Below, piece by piece: positions 1-7,759 of a stretch of DNA of 14,880 nt. Made by a program: the position numbers and the translations under genes. How positions within the stretch are numbered: the first letter of the stretch is position 1; each line of letters starts with the position of its first letter. The stretch is from Kiritimatiellia bacterium. GTDB lineage: Bacteria > Verrucomicrobiota > Kiritimatiellia > SLAD01. The stretch spans positions 1 to 14,880 of the forward strand of contig SLCI01000147.1 in NCBI GenBank assembly GCA_007125875.1. Reading direction: 5' to 3'. The notes under the pieces are model-generated. The model was not told the origin of the DNA and ran no database searches. It saw only the letters and a program-made list of their open reading frames with translations.

Positions 1-866
1 CGTCGATCACGCAGGAAACGGGTTAGGAGTTGATCCAGTGGTGCGGACTCGGGTTCATACGCCGGCGGCGACAAGGCGGACTGTAAGCGATGATGCGGGT
101 CGAGTAGAAATCGGCGTACATCCAGTAAGCCCTCAATCTGATCGAACGAGCCCCGATAAATCGGTAGTTGCCTGACTTTGGCTTGCTTGGCAATGGTAGC
201 CAGCTCGTGCTCTCCGTCATTGAGGTCGTAACCCACCAGATCAACCCGCGGCGTCATCACATCGCGTGCTTGCAAGTCCTCCAGACGCAGAATCGATTTT
301 AGCATATCGCGTTCCGTGTCACGTAGGATGCCTTCCTCGCCGCTAAGCTCGACGACCGTTTCCAGTTCATCGCCGGACAATGTACGTCCGCGCGGCTTGA
401 AGAAATGCTGAAATTGATGCGTGATATGCTCCAGCCCGATGCGGAGCGGGGTCAGGCCGCGCATGATGAGCGTCAAGGGCCACGCATAGAGCAATGCCAT
501 GCGCTCCGGCCAAAGGAAGGCGATTCGTTTGGGCACAACTTCACCGAAAACGAGCAGCACGAGGGTCATGATCAGCACGGCAGTCCATTCGCCGGCTGCG
601 GGTAACAGTCGGACGATAATCGCGTAACCTAATACCGATAAGCCGACGTTGACGAACGTGTTCCCGATCAAGATGGTCGAGAGCAGGCGCGTGGGTGGGT
701 GCAAAATTGCGCGTAGCAGCTGGGCTGCCTGCGGATGCGCTTGATCGAGGCGTCGCAGTTGCAGGGGGCTAAGGGAAAAGAGGGCGACCTCGGAACTCGA
801 AAAAAAAGCGGAGCACGCGAGCAAAACGACCAAGGCGGGAAGCTGAATCATCAACAGCGATGTCAT
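1..866 (-). CDS. CNNM/CorC-type membrane protein (DUF21 + CBS), partial at left edge
   Basis: Reading the minus strand from ATG at 866-864 gives 288 open codons that run off the left edge. Residues 1-140 are a DUF21 transmembrane region: a hydrophobic N-terminus with FFSSSEVALFSLS (21-33), GNTFVN (68-73) and FGEVVPK (107-113), all hallmarks of the CNNM/CorC/HlyC family. A cytoplasmic linker follows, and from about residue 200 (RDVMTPRVDLVGYD) the first CBS motif begins, including RQLPIYRGSFDQIEGLLDV. The family is membrane-bound and linked to magnesium or cobalt efflux and resistance; the C-terminal CorC_HlyC domain would lie outside the window. An in-frame TAG lies nine codons upstream and there is no other in-frame start, so ATG 866 is the only good choice. 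No clear ribosome-binding site is seen. It diverges from the TPR lipoprotein gene across 57 bases. Family assignment is firm; the transported ion is not known from sequence. Confidence 0.9.
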   Translation of the reverse strand, partial: MTSLLMIQLPALVVLLACSAFFSSSEVALFSLSPLQLRRLDQAHPQAAQLLRAILHPPTRLLSTILIGNTFVNVGLSVLGYAIIVRLLPAAGEWTAVLIMTLVLLVFGEVVPKRIAFLWPERMALLYAWPLTLIMRGLTPLRIGLEHITHQFQHFFKPRGRTLSGDELETVVELSGEEGILRDTERDMLKSILRLEDLQARDVMTPRVDLVGYDLNDGEHELATIAKQAKVRQLPIYRGSFDQIEGLLDVRRFLLDPHHRLQSALSPPAYEPESAPLDQLLTRFLRDR

Positions 867-923
867 GCTGCGGGATGATGCACGGTACTTGCTAAGTTTT
901 CCAGTATCAAATAGAGTGACCGG

Positions 924-2822
924 ATGATTCGATCCCTAATAGCTATTGGGTTACTCATCGTTGTGGCGGGGTGTGGACGTCCCTCGGGCGAGAAAATCTT
1001 CGAACAAGGATTACGTCAACTGGAACGTGGCCGTATGAGTCAGGCGCGCGACCTGTTGTTGGAGTCGATCGAGCTGCGTCCAGGACATGATGCCAACGCC
1101 TTTGCGCATCACCATTTGGGTGTGATTGCGTGGCGTGAGGGTGATCTTGAGACCGCTCAATTGCATTTTGAAGCCAGCCACGAGTTGCACGACGAGTTGT
1201 TTGAGCCGGTCTTCAATTTGGGGGTCATTGCGCTTGAGTCGGGGAACTGGATGGAAGCGCGTACTTGGTTCGAGGCCGCCAGTGCCTTGTCGCCTCGTGA
1301 CGCGCGCCCTTGGGAATATTTGGCTGAAGCACATCGTTTGCGTGGCGATGCGGGACGGCGCGAGATGCGCCGCGCATTGTTCGAGGCCCGCGCGCGCGAT
1401 CCGCACTCTGCCCGGATCTTGACGGCGTTGGCCGGCGTAGAGCACGAAGACGGCGGCACCGCAGAAGCGATTGCCTTTTTGATGCAGGCGTTAGAGCAGA
1501 ACGCCCATTATCCCCCGGCACTATTCAACTTGGCGCAACTCTACGCGCAGAGCCCGGACCAAGAAGAGCATGCTGAGGCTTACTTCGAGCAATATTTGGC
1601 CGTGGCTCCGACAGGTATTCGCGCGGACGAGGCGCGACGTGCCTTACGCACGCTACGCGCACCGCCCGAACCTGAGCCGGAAGCGGTGGCGGACGTTGCG
1701 CCGCCCCCGAGCGAGCGGGAGCGTCCGGCCCCATCGGTCGAGCCCGTCGCACCGCCGGAGCCTCCGACATTGGACGAGTTGCTCGCCTCGATTGCCGACG
1801 TGGTGGCCGCTGGCGATCATGATCGTGCCGTAGCCCGCTACATGCGTTTAGCGGCCAGCGTGCGCCAGCAAGGTGAGCGGGGCCAGGAAGAGCGCGTGTT
1901 GAGAGCAGGGATTGAGCAATTGCCGGAATCGGCCACGCTGCACTCCGCCTTGGGACGTCATTATCTGGATCGCGAAGATACCCGTGCCGCCCAGCGCATG
2001 TTTGAGCGCGCCGTTGAATTGGAGCCCGGCTGGGCGCAAGAGTGGATTATGCTCGCGCAGAGTGCGACGGCGCGGCGCGATTACGATACCGCCTTGGATG
2101 CGTTGTTGCGCGCCGTGCCTTTGGCCCCGCAGGATCCTAGTCCGCTATGGGCTTTAGCCGAGACCTACGAAGTGGTGGGCATTAATCGGCGGGCGGCAGA
2201 AACGTACCAGCAATTTGCCGAGCGTTTCCCGCGTGATGCCCGCGCCGTTCGTGCGCACGAGCGACTGCAGGCGCTGCGGCCGCCACCAGCCCCTGAGCCG
2301 CCGCCGGAGCCGGTTGTTGAACCGGCACCCCGTGTGTCGCCAGAAGAGGCGCGCCGTTTGCGACAGGCGCGCGAAGCGTATCAGCGTGGTGTTACCTATC
2401 AACGTCGCCAGGATTGGGATAGTGCATTGTTTTATTACGGGCGCGCATTGGCGCAAGACCCGACCTTGGAGCGCGCGCACTACAATACGGGTTTGATTCA
2501 GTTGCAGCGCAATCGCTGGCCGGAAGCGCGCGCCGCATTCCAGGCGGCCGTCGAGCTGGAATCGGGCAATGCGCAAACGTGGTACAACTTGAGCTATGCA
2601 CAGCATCAGGGCGGGCAACGTGACCTGGCCATCCGTTCGCTAAATCGAGCGCTGGAGATCAATCGTGATCTCGCCGCGGCACATTTGTTGCTGGGGATTT
2701 TATATGCGGAAGATCGTGCAACCACGGCGCGTGCGCGGAGGCACTACGAGCGGTTTCTGGAGCTTGAGCCGAACGATCCGAATGCGGCATCTATCCGGGC
2801 GTGGTTGGCAAATCCGTCCTGA
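924..2822 (+). CDS. TPR-repeat outer-envelope lipoprotein
   Basis: A 632-residue protein with a lipoprotein signal: hydrophobic residues 4-15 and lipobox VAGC with the lipidated Cys at 17. Residue 18 is Gly, so there is no Asp inner-membrane retention signal. The rest is helical TPR repeats in three blocks, about 24-245, 283-450 and 475-632, separated by two Pro/Glu-rich linkers (about 247-282 and 452-472). Typical repeat signatures include W-x-x-LA, A-x-x-x-[FY]-x-x-A-L/V-x-L-x-P and Y-N-L/T-G. TPR lipoproteins usually scaffold envelope complexes; no enzymatic motif is visible. The next gene encodes an outer-membrane barrel about 100 bases downstream, so a shared envelope role is plausible but inferred. 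A GAG seven bases before the ATG is only a weak ribosome-binding site. TTGCTA (889-894) and TAGAGT (912-917), spaced 17, form a weak sigma-70-like match that would put the start of the RNA almost at the ATG. Confidence 0.93.
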   Translation: MIRSLIAIGLLIVVAGCGRPSGEKIFEQGLRQLERGRMSQARDLLLESIELRPGHDANAFAHHHLGVIAWREGDLETAQLHFEASHELHDELFEPVFNLGVIALESGNWMEARTWFEAASALSPRDARPWEYLAEAHRLRGDAGRREMRRALFEARARDPHSARILTALAGVEHEDGGTAEAIAFLMQALEQNAHYPPALFNLAQLYAQSPDQEEHAEAYFEQYLAVAPTGIRADEARRALRTLRAPPEPEPEAVADVAPPPSERERPAPSVEPVAPPEPPTLDELLASIADVVAAGDHDRAVARYMRLAASVRQQGERGQEERVLRAGIEQLPESATLHSALGRHYLDREDTRAAQRMFERAVELEPGWAQEWIMLAQSATARRDYDTALDALLRAVPLAPQDPSPLWALAETYEVVGINRRAAETYQQFAERFPRDARAVRAHERLQALRPPPAPEPPPEPVVEPAPRVSPEEARRLRQAREAYQRGVTYQRRQDWDSALFYYGRALAQDPTLERAHYNTGLIQLQRNRWPEARAAFQAAVELESGNAQTWYNLSYAQHQGGQRDLAIRSLNRALEINRDLAAAHLLLGILYAEDRATTARARRHYERFLELEPNDPNAASIRAWLANPS

Positions 2823-2855
2823 CGGCAAATAGAGTGACGAGGGTGTACTGCATCC

Positions 2856-2907
2856 TTCCATTCCTGTGCTGCATAGCGTATATAGATGCAGCAATCGTTG
2901 AATGGAG
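2856..2907 (+). promoter_or_regulatory. Nested inverted repeat / hairpin upstream of the barrel gene
   Basis: Two perfect inverted repeats are nested. The inner arms TGCTGCAT (2867-2874) and ATGCAGCA (2886-2893) flank an 11-base loop containing TATATA. The outer arms TCCATTC (2857-2863) and GAATGGA (2900-2906) are joined by a 3/6-base internal loop. The outer right arm covers a GGAG, while the better ribosome-binding site AAAGGA (2912-2917) lies just outside. There is no T-run after it, so it does not look like a terminator. It could be a 5' untranslated-region structure or a paired operator around a -10-like TATATA. The structure is seen; the role is inference. Confidence 0.5.
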
Positions 2908-2922
2908 AACGAAAGGAACGAC

Positions 2923-3795
2923 ATGAAAAAGGCGATCAAGATTTTGACGGGCGTGGCACTGCTCAGCTTTGCGGCGGGCACAGTGAGCGCGCAACAAGCC
3001 CCGCTTTGGTTAGGTGATTGGTATCCAGAAATCGATTTAGAGGTCCGCTACGATGATAACGTCAATCGTAGTTTTGATGGGGACGGCCAAAAGAGCGATA
3101 TCGTTTTCCAGCCCGAATTGCGCATCGAGCAGCAGCTTGCTTTAGGTGAGCGGCTGTTTGGCTATGCCGCCGGAACCGTGCACGGCGAAGTGTATGGCCG
3201 TTACAACAAATTGAATTTTATCGCGCCCGGCTTTGATGTCGGGATTCGTCAGCAGGTTGGTCAGCAGCCGGAAACAGGCGCGCTCTCCGCGGGATTGGCT
3301 ATGTGGTACGAGTTTCACAATCAAGACCCTCGTTTTGGTGCCATCTTTCAGCCTCGCTTGAGTGCCGACTTTGAGGTGGCTAGCGCGCTAACGCTGTCCT
3401 TGTTTTATCAATACGACAATCGCTTCGCGAGTGAGAACTCGGTCTATGATCGGGAGGGACACACGATCGGATTAGGGCTGGCTGTGCCGGTCAGTGATGT
3501 CGTGACCATCATGATGGGATATGACTATCGGAACGGTTCAGTTCTTGTGCATGAACCCTTGGACGATTTGGGCGTTGAAGTGCGCGGCAGTCGCCTACCA
3601 GTCGATACCTTCCGTGAACGTTTTGAAGCCGTGCGCTATCGCGATGCGGATACCCATACGTTAGCGCTCGGACTTCAATATGAGGTTAGTCTGTACACCT
3701 CAGTGCGCGGCGGCATCGTTTACGAAGACATTCGCACCAGTGACGATTCCTATCCCAGCATGCAACTCCGATTCGGGCTTTCGCATCTGCTCTGA
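2923..3795 (+). CDS. Outer-membrane beta-barrel protein
   Basis: The start is placed at ATG 2923, not at ATG 2902. AAAGGA (2912-2917) sits five bases before 2923, and only this start places the signal peptide at the very N-terminus: MKKAIK, a hydrophobic stretch, then cleavage after VSA before QQ (about residue 23). The product is 290 residues. The mature part is rich in alternating polar/hydrophobic strands with many Tyr, Phe and Gly, for example EIDLEVRYDDNVNRS, LTLSLFYQYDNRF, VVTIMMGYDYRNGS and HTLALGLQYEVSLYTSVRGG. This is typical of porin-like barrels. The early Y-D-D-N-V-N pattern resembles BBP2-type putative beta-barrel porins. It ends in ...LRFGLSHLL rather than the aromatic terminal residue preferred by BamA substrates. 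Ligand and function are unknown. It lies between a TPR lipoprotein gene and a lipid A acyltransferase gene on the same strand, consistent with an envelope cluster. Confidence 0.82.
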   Translation: MKKAIKILTGVALLSFAAGTVSAQQAPLWLGDWYPEIDLEVRYDDNVNRSFDGDGQKSDIVFQPELRIEQQLALGERLFGYAAGTVHGEVYGRYNKLNFIAPGFDVGIRQQVGQQPETGALSAGLAMWYEFHNQDPRFGAIFQPRLSADFEVASALTLSLFYQYDNRFASENSVYDREGHTIGLGLAVPVSDVVTIMMGYDYRNGSVLVHEPLDDLGVEVRGSRLPVDTFRERFEAVRYRDADTHTLALGLQYEVSLYTSVRGGIVYEDIRTSDDSYPSMQLRFGLSHLL

Positions 3796-3896
3796 GCAGA
3801 ATGGATTGAGAGCGAGACTCCAACCGATCAGCCGCTACGCGGCAAGATGCCGATTGAGCGCATGATTCAGCAGCATCAGGTGAATGTGCGCAGCGC

Positions 3897-4799
3897 ATGA
3901 AGGTCCGGGCAAAACATCGGATCGAATATGCGGTCCTACGCACGCTCAGCGCGATTGCCTGTGCCTTGCCGTATCGCTTCGCTCTTGCGTTCGGCGCGGG
4001 GCTTGCGTGGATTGCCTTTTATGTCGTGCGCTTTCGTGTCGATGAGGCCGTTCGCCGTATTCAGTTGGTGCTGGGCGAAGAAGTAGACCGGCGGCGGGCG
4101 CGCCGCATTGCCTGGATCTCTTTGCGTAACCTATTCTTCAACGGAATCGAAATTTTACGTTTCCCGCGCATGACGCGAAAGTGGGTGGAAACGTATGTTG
4201 ATACATCGGACGTTCCTGTCATTGAGGCACAGCGCCCGAAAGATCGCGGGGCCATTTTTGCGGTGCCACACATGGGGAACTGGGATCTTGCCGGTGTTGG
4301 CTCCAATATGATGGGCTTGCCCGTTTTCTTCATGGCACGCCGCCAAAAGAATCCGCTCGTCGACGACTTTCTCAATCGGCTGCGCGGAGTGACCGGTGTT
4401 GAAACGATTCTCACCGACAGCGGCGCGCTACGTAAAGTGGTCCGGAATCTGAAGTCTGGGAAAGTTTTCGCGCTACTGCCGGACGTGCGGGCGCGTGAGT
4501 CGGGCGTCTATGTCCCGTTCCTTGGTGGCACGGCGGCGTTAGCCACTGGGATGGTGGCCTTTGCACGACATGCTGAGGTGCCCATCTTTCCCGCCTGCGC
4601 GTTTCGCGAAGGTTGGACGCGCCAGCGCTGGAAGGTCTATGACCCCATATATACCGATCCCGCCGCGGATCGTGGTGTAGATGAGCAGCGAATCATGAAC
4701 GAGGTCATGGCCCGTTTTGAGCGCGTCATTCGTTCGCATCCAGAGCAATACTTTTGGTATAACAAGCGTTGGATTCTTGACCCGCTAGACTTGTCATAG
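3897..4799 (+). CDS. LpxL/HtrB-family lipid A biosynthesis acyltransferase
   Basis: A 300-residue member of the lysophospholipid/lipid A acyltransferase family, close to the usual length of about 300. The catalytic H-x4-D motif is H125-M-G-N-W-D130, preceded by GAIFAVP and followed by LAGVGSNMMGLPVFFMARRQKNP. The PDVRARESGVYVPFLGGTAALATG segment (about 195-218) matches the substrate-site region (G-x-x-V-x-F-x-G-x-x-A), and HPEQYFWYNKRW near the C-terminus is the family's closing motif. An N-terminal hydrophobic helix (about 24-46) anchors it to the inner membrane. It should transfer a secondary acyl chain from acyl-ACP to a Kdo-lipid A precursor; which chain cannot be told. The start overlaps the end of a short open frame (ATGA at 3897-3900). 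Ribosome-binding evidence is weak: AGGTGA lies 13 bases upstream, so translational coupling is possible. Confidence 0.9.
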   Translation: MKVRAKHRIEYAVLRTLSAIACALPYRFALAFGAGLAWIAFYVVRFRVDEAVRRIQLVLGEEVDRRRARRIAWISLRNLFFNGIEILRFPRMTRKWVETYVDTSDVPVIEAQRPKDRGAIFAVPHMGNWDLAGVGSNMMGLPVFFMARRQKNPLVDDFLNRLRGVTGVETILTDSGALRKVVRNLKSGKVFALLPDVRARESGVYVPFLGGTAALATGMVAFARHAEVPIFPACAFREGWTRQRWKVYDPIYTDPAADRGVDEQRIMNEVMARFERVIRSHPEQYFWYNKRWILDPLDLS

Positions 4800-4819
4800 C
4801 GACGGGCGAATTCTATAGT
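4791..4819 (+). promoter_or_regulatory. Probable sigma-70-type promoter for the GH13 gene
   Basis: TTGTCA (4791-4796) and TATAGT (4814-4819) each match the consensus at five of six positions and are spaced exactly 17 bases apart. The -35 box overlaps the last two sense codons of the acyltransferase gene and abuts its TAG stop. RNA would start near 4826, giving a leader of about 33 bases before ATG 4859. No experimental support; judged from consensus only. Confidence 0.55.
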
Positions 4820-4858
4820 TCAGCAGTCCGAAACATAAAACCCTTATCCGAATTTATT

Positions 4859-7702
4859 ATGCGATTTATCCTCCACCTTTTTTTGTTCGCCCTGTTCACC
4901 GCGTCCCTCGTAGCGGAAGACCGGCCACTTTCGCCTCGCTTCCGACAGATCCCCGGTAATCCGCCCACCACGCGATTGGTGTATGAGCATCCGGGCGCAC
5001 GGGAGGTGGTCCTGGCGACATCAGCCGATCAGTGGAGTGGACGTCATGCTTTACAGCGTGACGGGGAATTCTGGGTATTCGATATATCTCCGCTGAATCT
5101 CGAGTTGGGTCGATATGAATTCAAGTTCATTGTCGATGGTGACTGGGAGCCGGGCGCGAATCGTGTGCTGTTCGTGAACTCGGATGGGATGCTGTATCGA
5201 TCGCCTGATGTCATTTCTCGCGCTCGCGTACAAGATACGCACCTGATCGAGCTGGGCTTACGAGCGGGGCGCGTCAATACAGACCATGTCCGCGTTCAAA
5301 TTGAGCCCGATATCGGGATTGCGGACGTTCGCATGTCTACCGCTGCAGAACAGGGCTATCTAAAAGGCTATACGCTACAAGGTGATTTACTGACGTTTTA
5401 TTTTAATCCGGAACTCTATGGTGTATCGGTCAGTCCGAACGATCTTGTCGTTGTGGCCGGCAATTTCAATCACTGGGATCCAGCCGGGCGACAGGGATCC
5501 TGGCAGTTGCGACCGGCATCCGATACCGGTATATGGGAACTGGCGACACAATTTTCCGGCCTGCGCCCACCGCCGGGTGAAACCGAAATCATCTTTAAGT
5601 TTGTCATCAATCAAAGCCTGTGGCTGGATGTGCCTGACGCAGCACCGAACCGTGCAGATGATGGCCAAGGAAATGTCAACTTGCGGATCGATCCAGATCT
5701 GCAGGGCGGGAATAGCATGCGCGTCCAGACGCGGGAACCGGTTGATCTATCGCAAAATTATCTGTTGATCATCGATGGATTGGCTGATCGCCGCGTCTAT
5801 CAGTTCACCACGCCCGGCGATCTGATGGATCAGTTGTATTCGGACAAACCGTTGGGTGCGATTCTGGATCGCGAACGCGAGATCACCACGTTCCGTGTGT
5901 TCGCTCCGCGTGCGACCGATGTTTACCTCAGCATTTTTGATCGCCCGGAATTTGAGGTTCATGAACCTGAGTTCAAGCGGATTGAACCGATTGAGCGCGT
6001 TCGCATGTGGCGCGACCCCGCAGATGGCGTGTGGGAGATCTCGCTGGTCGGATTGCATATTGGTGCCTATTACTCCTTCAATGTCGATGGCCCATCAGGC
6101 GAAGGGGAAGGCTTCCAACCCGCCACGCAGGTCGGAGATCCGTATGCTTTAGCGGTGGCGATCGACGCCAATTACAACAATATCGTGATTGATCCGGATG
6201 CGACCAACCAATGGTTTGGCGGCTGGACAAATCAAGAGTGGGAGACGCCGAATCATGAAGACCTCGTCATTTATGAGGCGCATTTGCGTGACTTGACGAT
6301 GCATCCTTCATCCCGTGTGCCGCCCTCGTTGCGGGGTACGTATCAAGGACTCTTGGCGACCGTCGGTACCGGCACGGGGTTGGATCACCTGAAAGATCTG
6401 GGCGTGAACGTGATCGAATTCCTGCCCCTGCAAGAATTCCCCAACGCGAATAATCACTATAGCTGGGGCTACAACACCGTCTTCTTCTTTGCGCCCGAAG
6501 CCTCGTTCGCGCAGTCGCCCTCCACCGGCTCACAATTCTATGAACTAAAGCACATGGTGAATGAGCTCCAGAACATGGGATTCGGCGTGATGCTGGATGT
6601 GGTCTATAACCATATTGGCTATCCCAATATCTTCAGTTTGATCGACCGCAAGTACTATTTCCGCCTAAATCCGGACTTCAGTTACAGCAACTTTAGCGGT
6701 GTCGGCAACGATGTGCGTTCAGAAGCGCCGATGATGCGCCGATTGATTGTCGAGAACGTGTTGTACTTGATGGAAGAATTCAACATTGATGGTTTCCGTT
6801 TCGATTTGGCGGAACTGATCGATATGGAAACGCTACTGAAGATTCGGGAAGAAGCGGTGAAGGTGAACCCGAATGTTGTGTTGGCCTCCGAGCCGTGGAG
6901 TTTTCGCGGTACGCATAAATACGAGCTAACCGGAACCGGCTGGGCGGCTTGGAATGATGATTTCCGTAACACGACCAAATCGTTCGTGATGGGCGGGCGC
7001 GACCTGAACCGGTTAAAGCAGGTTATTGTCGGTTCCACAGATCTCTGGACCGCGAATCCGATGCAAACGGTTAACTATGTGGAGAGTCACGATGATATGG
7101 CCCTGGCCGATGAATTAAGCACGCGGCCCGATCGGGATGGGCGACACCTTCAAACGCGTGATGTTGCCGCTAACCGCCTTGCCGCTACGGTCGTCTTTAC
7201 GTCACTAGGTATGCCGATGATATTTAGCGGTCAAGAGTTCCTGCGCAGTAAGCGCGGAATCAGCAATACCTTTGACAGCGGTGACGAAGTGAACGCACTG
7301 CGATGGACCGATCGCGATCGCCCCATGGCGGCTGAGGCACTGGCGTATTATCGCGGCTTGATTCATTTGCGCCAGAGTGATGCCGGCCGAGCTTTCCGAG
7401 TGGCTGATAAACCGCCGGAAGATTATTTCGACTGGATCATGACAGATAACGATCAAGCGCTCGGCTATATCGTGAATGAAGGCCACCGCCATCCAGGCAA
7501 TGCTTTCGTGGTGTTGCTGAACGCCTCGCATGAGGCGGTTACATTCCCCGTTTCGATTCCGGCAGGACAATGGCGCGTCGTCGGTAATGGTCGCAGCATT
7601 GACCCTGAGGGCTTACCCCGCACCGACGAGGTGACGGGGCCTGTCAGCACGCATATCCGCGTGCCGAGCATGTCATCGATCATCTTAATGGACGGTTTCT
7701 AA
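4859..7702 (+). CDS. Secreted GH13 pullulanase-like glycoside hydrolase
   Basis: A 947-residue exported enzyme with a signal peptide of about 19 residues (MRFILHLFLFALFTASLVA). Before the catalytic part come three beta-sandwich-like regions: about 36-115 (CBM48/E-set-like, with YEFKFIVDGDWEPG), about 175-280 (GNFNHWDP and EIIFKFVINQSLWLDVP, starch-binding-like) and about 335-445 (the pullulanase-type N-domain, VFAPRATDVYLSIFD and GAYYSFNVDGP). The GH13 barrel begins near VIYEAHLRDLT (470-480). The conserved regions are DVVYNH (580-585), GFRFD (645-649, nucleophile D649), ASEPW (676-680, acid/base E678) and VESHDD (741-746, stabiliser D745). YSWGYNT (534-540) is the pullulanase YNWGY motif. 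A beta domain (about 850-947) closes the protein. It should hydrolyse alpha-glucan, most likely alpha-1,6 branches, outside the cytoplasm. All catalytic residues are present. No ribosome-binding site precedes the ATG. Exact specificity is not settled. Confidence 0.9.
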   Translation: MRFILHLFLFALFTASLVAEDRPLSPRFRQIPGNPPTTRLVYEHPGAREVVLATSADQWSGRHALQRDGEFWVFDISPLNLELGRYEFKFIVDGDWEPGANRVLFVNSDGMLYRSPDVISRARVQDTHLIELGLRAGRVNTDHVRVQIEPDIGIADVRMSTAAEQGYLKGYTLQGDLLTFYFNPELYGVSVSPNDLVVVAGNFNHWDPAGRQGSWQLRPASDTGIWELATQFSGLRPPPGETEIIFKFVINQSLWLDVPDAAPNRADDGQGNVNLRIDPDLQGGNSMRVQTREPVDLSQNYLLIIDGLADRRVYQFTTPGDLMDQLYSDKPLGAILDREREITTFRVFAPRATDVYLSIFDRPEFEVHEPEFKRIEPIERVRMWRDPADGVWEISLVGLHIGAYYSFNVDGPSGEGEGFQPATQVGDPYALAVAIDANYNNIVIDPDATNQWFGGWTNQEWETPNHEDLVIYEAHLRDLTMHPSSRVPPSLRGTYQGLLATVGTGTGLDHLKDLGVNVIEFLPLQEFPNANNHYSWGYNTVFFFAPEASFAQSPSTGSQFYELKHMVNELQNMGFGVMLDVVYNHIGYPNIFSLIDRKYYFRLNPDFSYSNFSGVGNDVRSEAPMMRRLIVENVLYLMEEFNIDGFRFDLAELIDMETLLKIREEAVKVNPNVVLASEPWSFRGTHKYELTGTGWAAWNDDFRNTTKSFVMGGRDLNRLKQVIVGSTDLWTANPMQTVNYVESHDDMALADELSTRPDRDGRHLQTRDVAANRLAATVVFTSLGMPMIFSGQEFLRSKRGISNTFDSGDEVNALRWTDRDRPMAAEALAYYRGLIHLRQSDAGRAFRVADKPPEDYFDWIMTDNDQALGYIVNEGHRHPGNAFVVLLNASHEAVTFPVSIPAGQWRVVGNGRSIDPEGLPRTDEVTGPVSTHIRVPSMSSIILMDGF

Positions 7703-7706
7703 TACG

Positions 7707-7726
7707 AAACGGTTCTGCCACCGTTT
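7707..7726 (+). terminator. Small hairpin after the GH13 stop; weak terminator candidate
   Basis: AAACGGT (7707-7713) and ACCGTTT (7720-7726) form a perfect 7-bp stem with loop TCTGCC, five bases after the GH13 stop codon. The only U-rich part is the stem's own TTT, and GACGC follows, so intrinsic termination would be weak at best. The left arm also overlaps GAAAC (7706-7710), which can pair with GTTTC at 7696-7700, giving an alternative fold. It may reduce read-through into the next gene. Confidence 0.3.
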
Positions 7727-7759
7727 GACGCAATTGTCTCGCTGGCATAGGGTATGCGT

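Noticed and set aside
2154..2618. Minus-strand open frame of 154 codons inside the TPR gene
   Set aside because: A shadow of a high-GC coding sequence; the plus-strand frame has clear TPR repeats and a signal peptide.
7725..7730. TTGACG as a -35 box before the Ser/Trp-rich protein gene
   Set aside because: No acceptable -10 hexamer lies 15-19 bases downstream; the best (TAGGGT) matches only three positions.
7743..7757. TGGCATAGGGTATGC, a near match to the sigma-54 -24/-12 consensus
   Set aside because: The -12 GC falls inside the candidate start codons and transcription would begin inside the signal-peptide coding region, so it cannot drive this gene as read.
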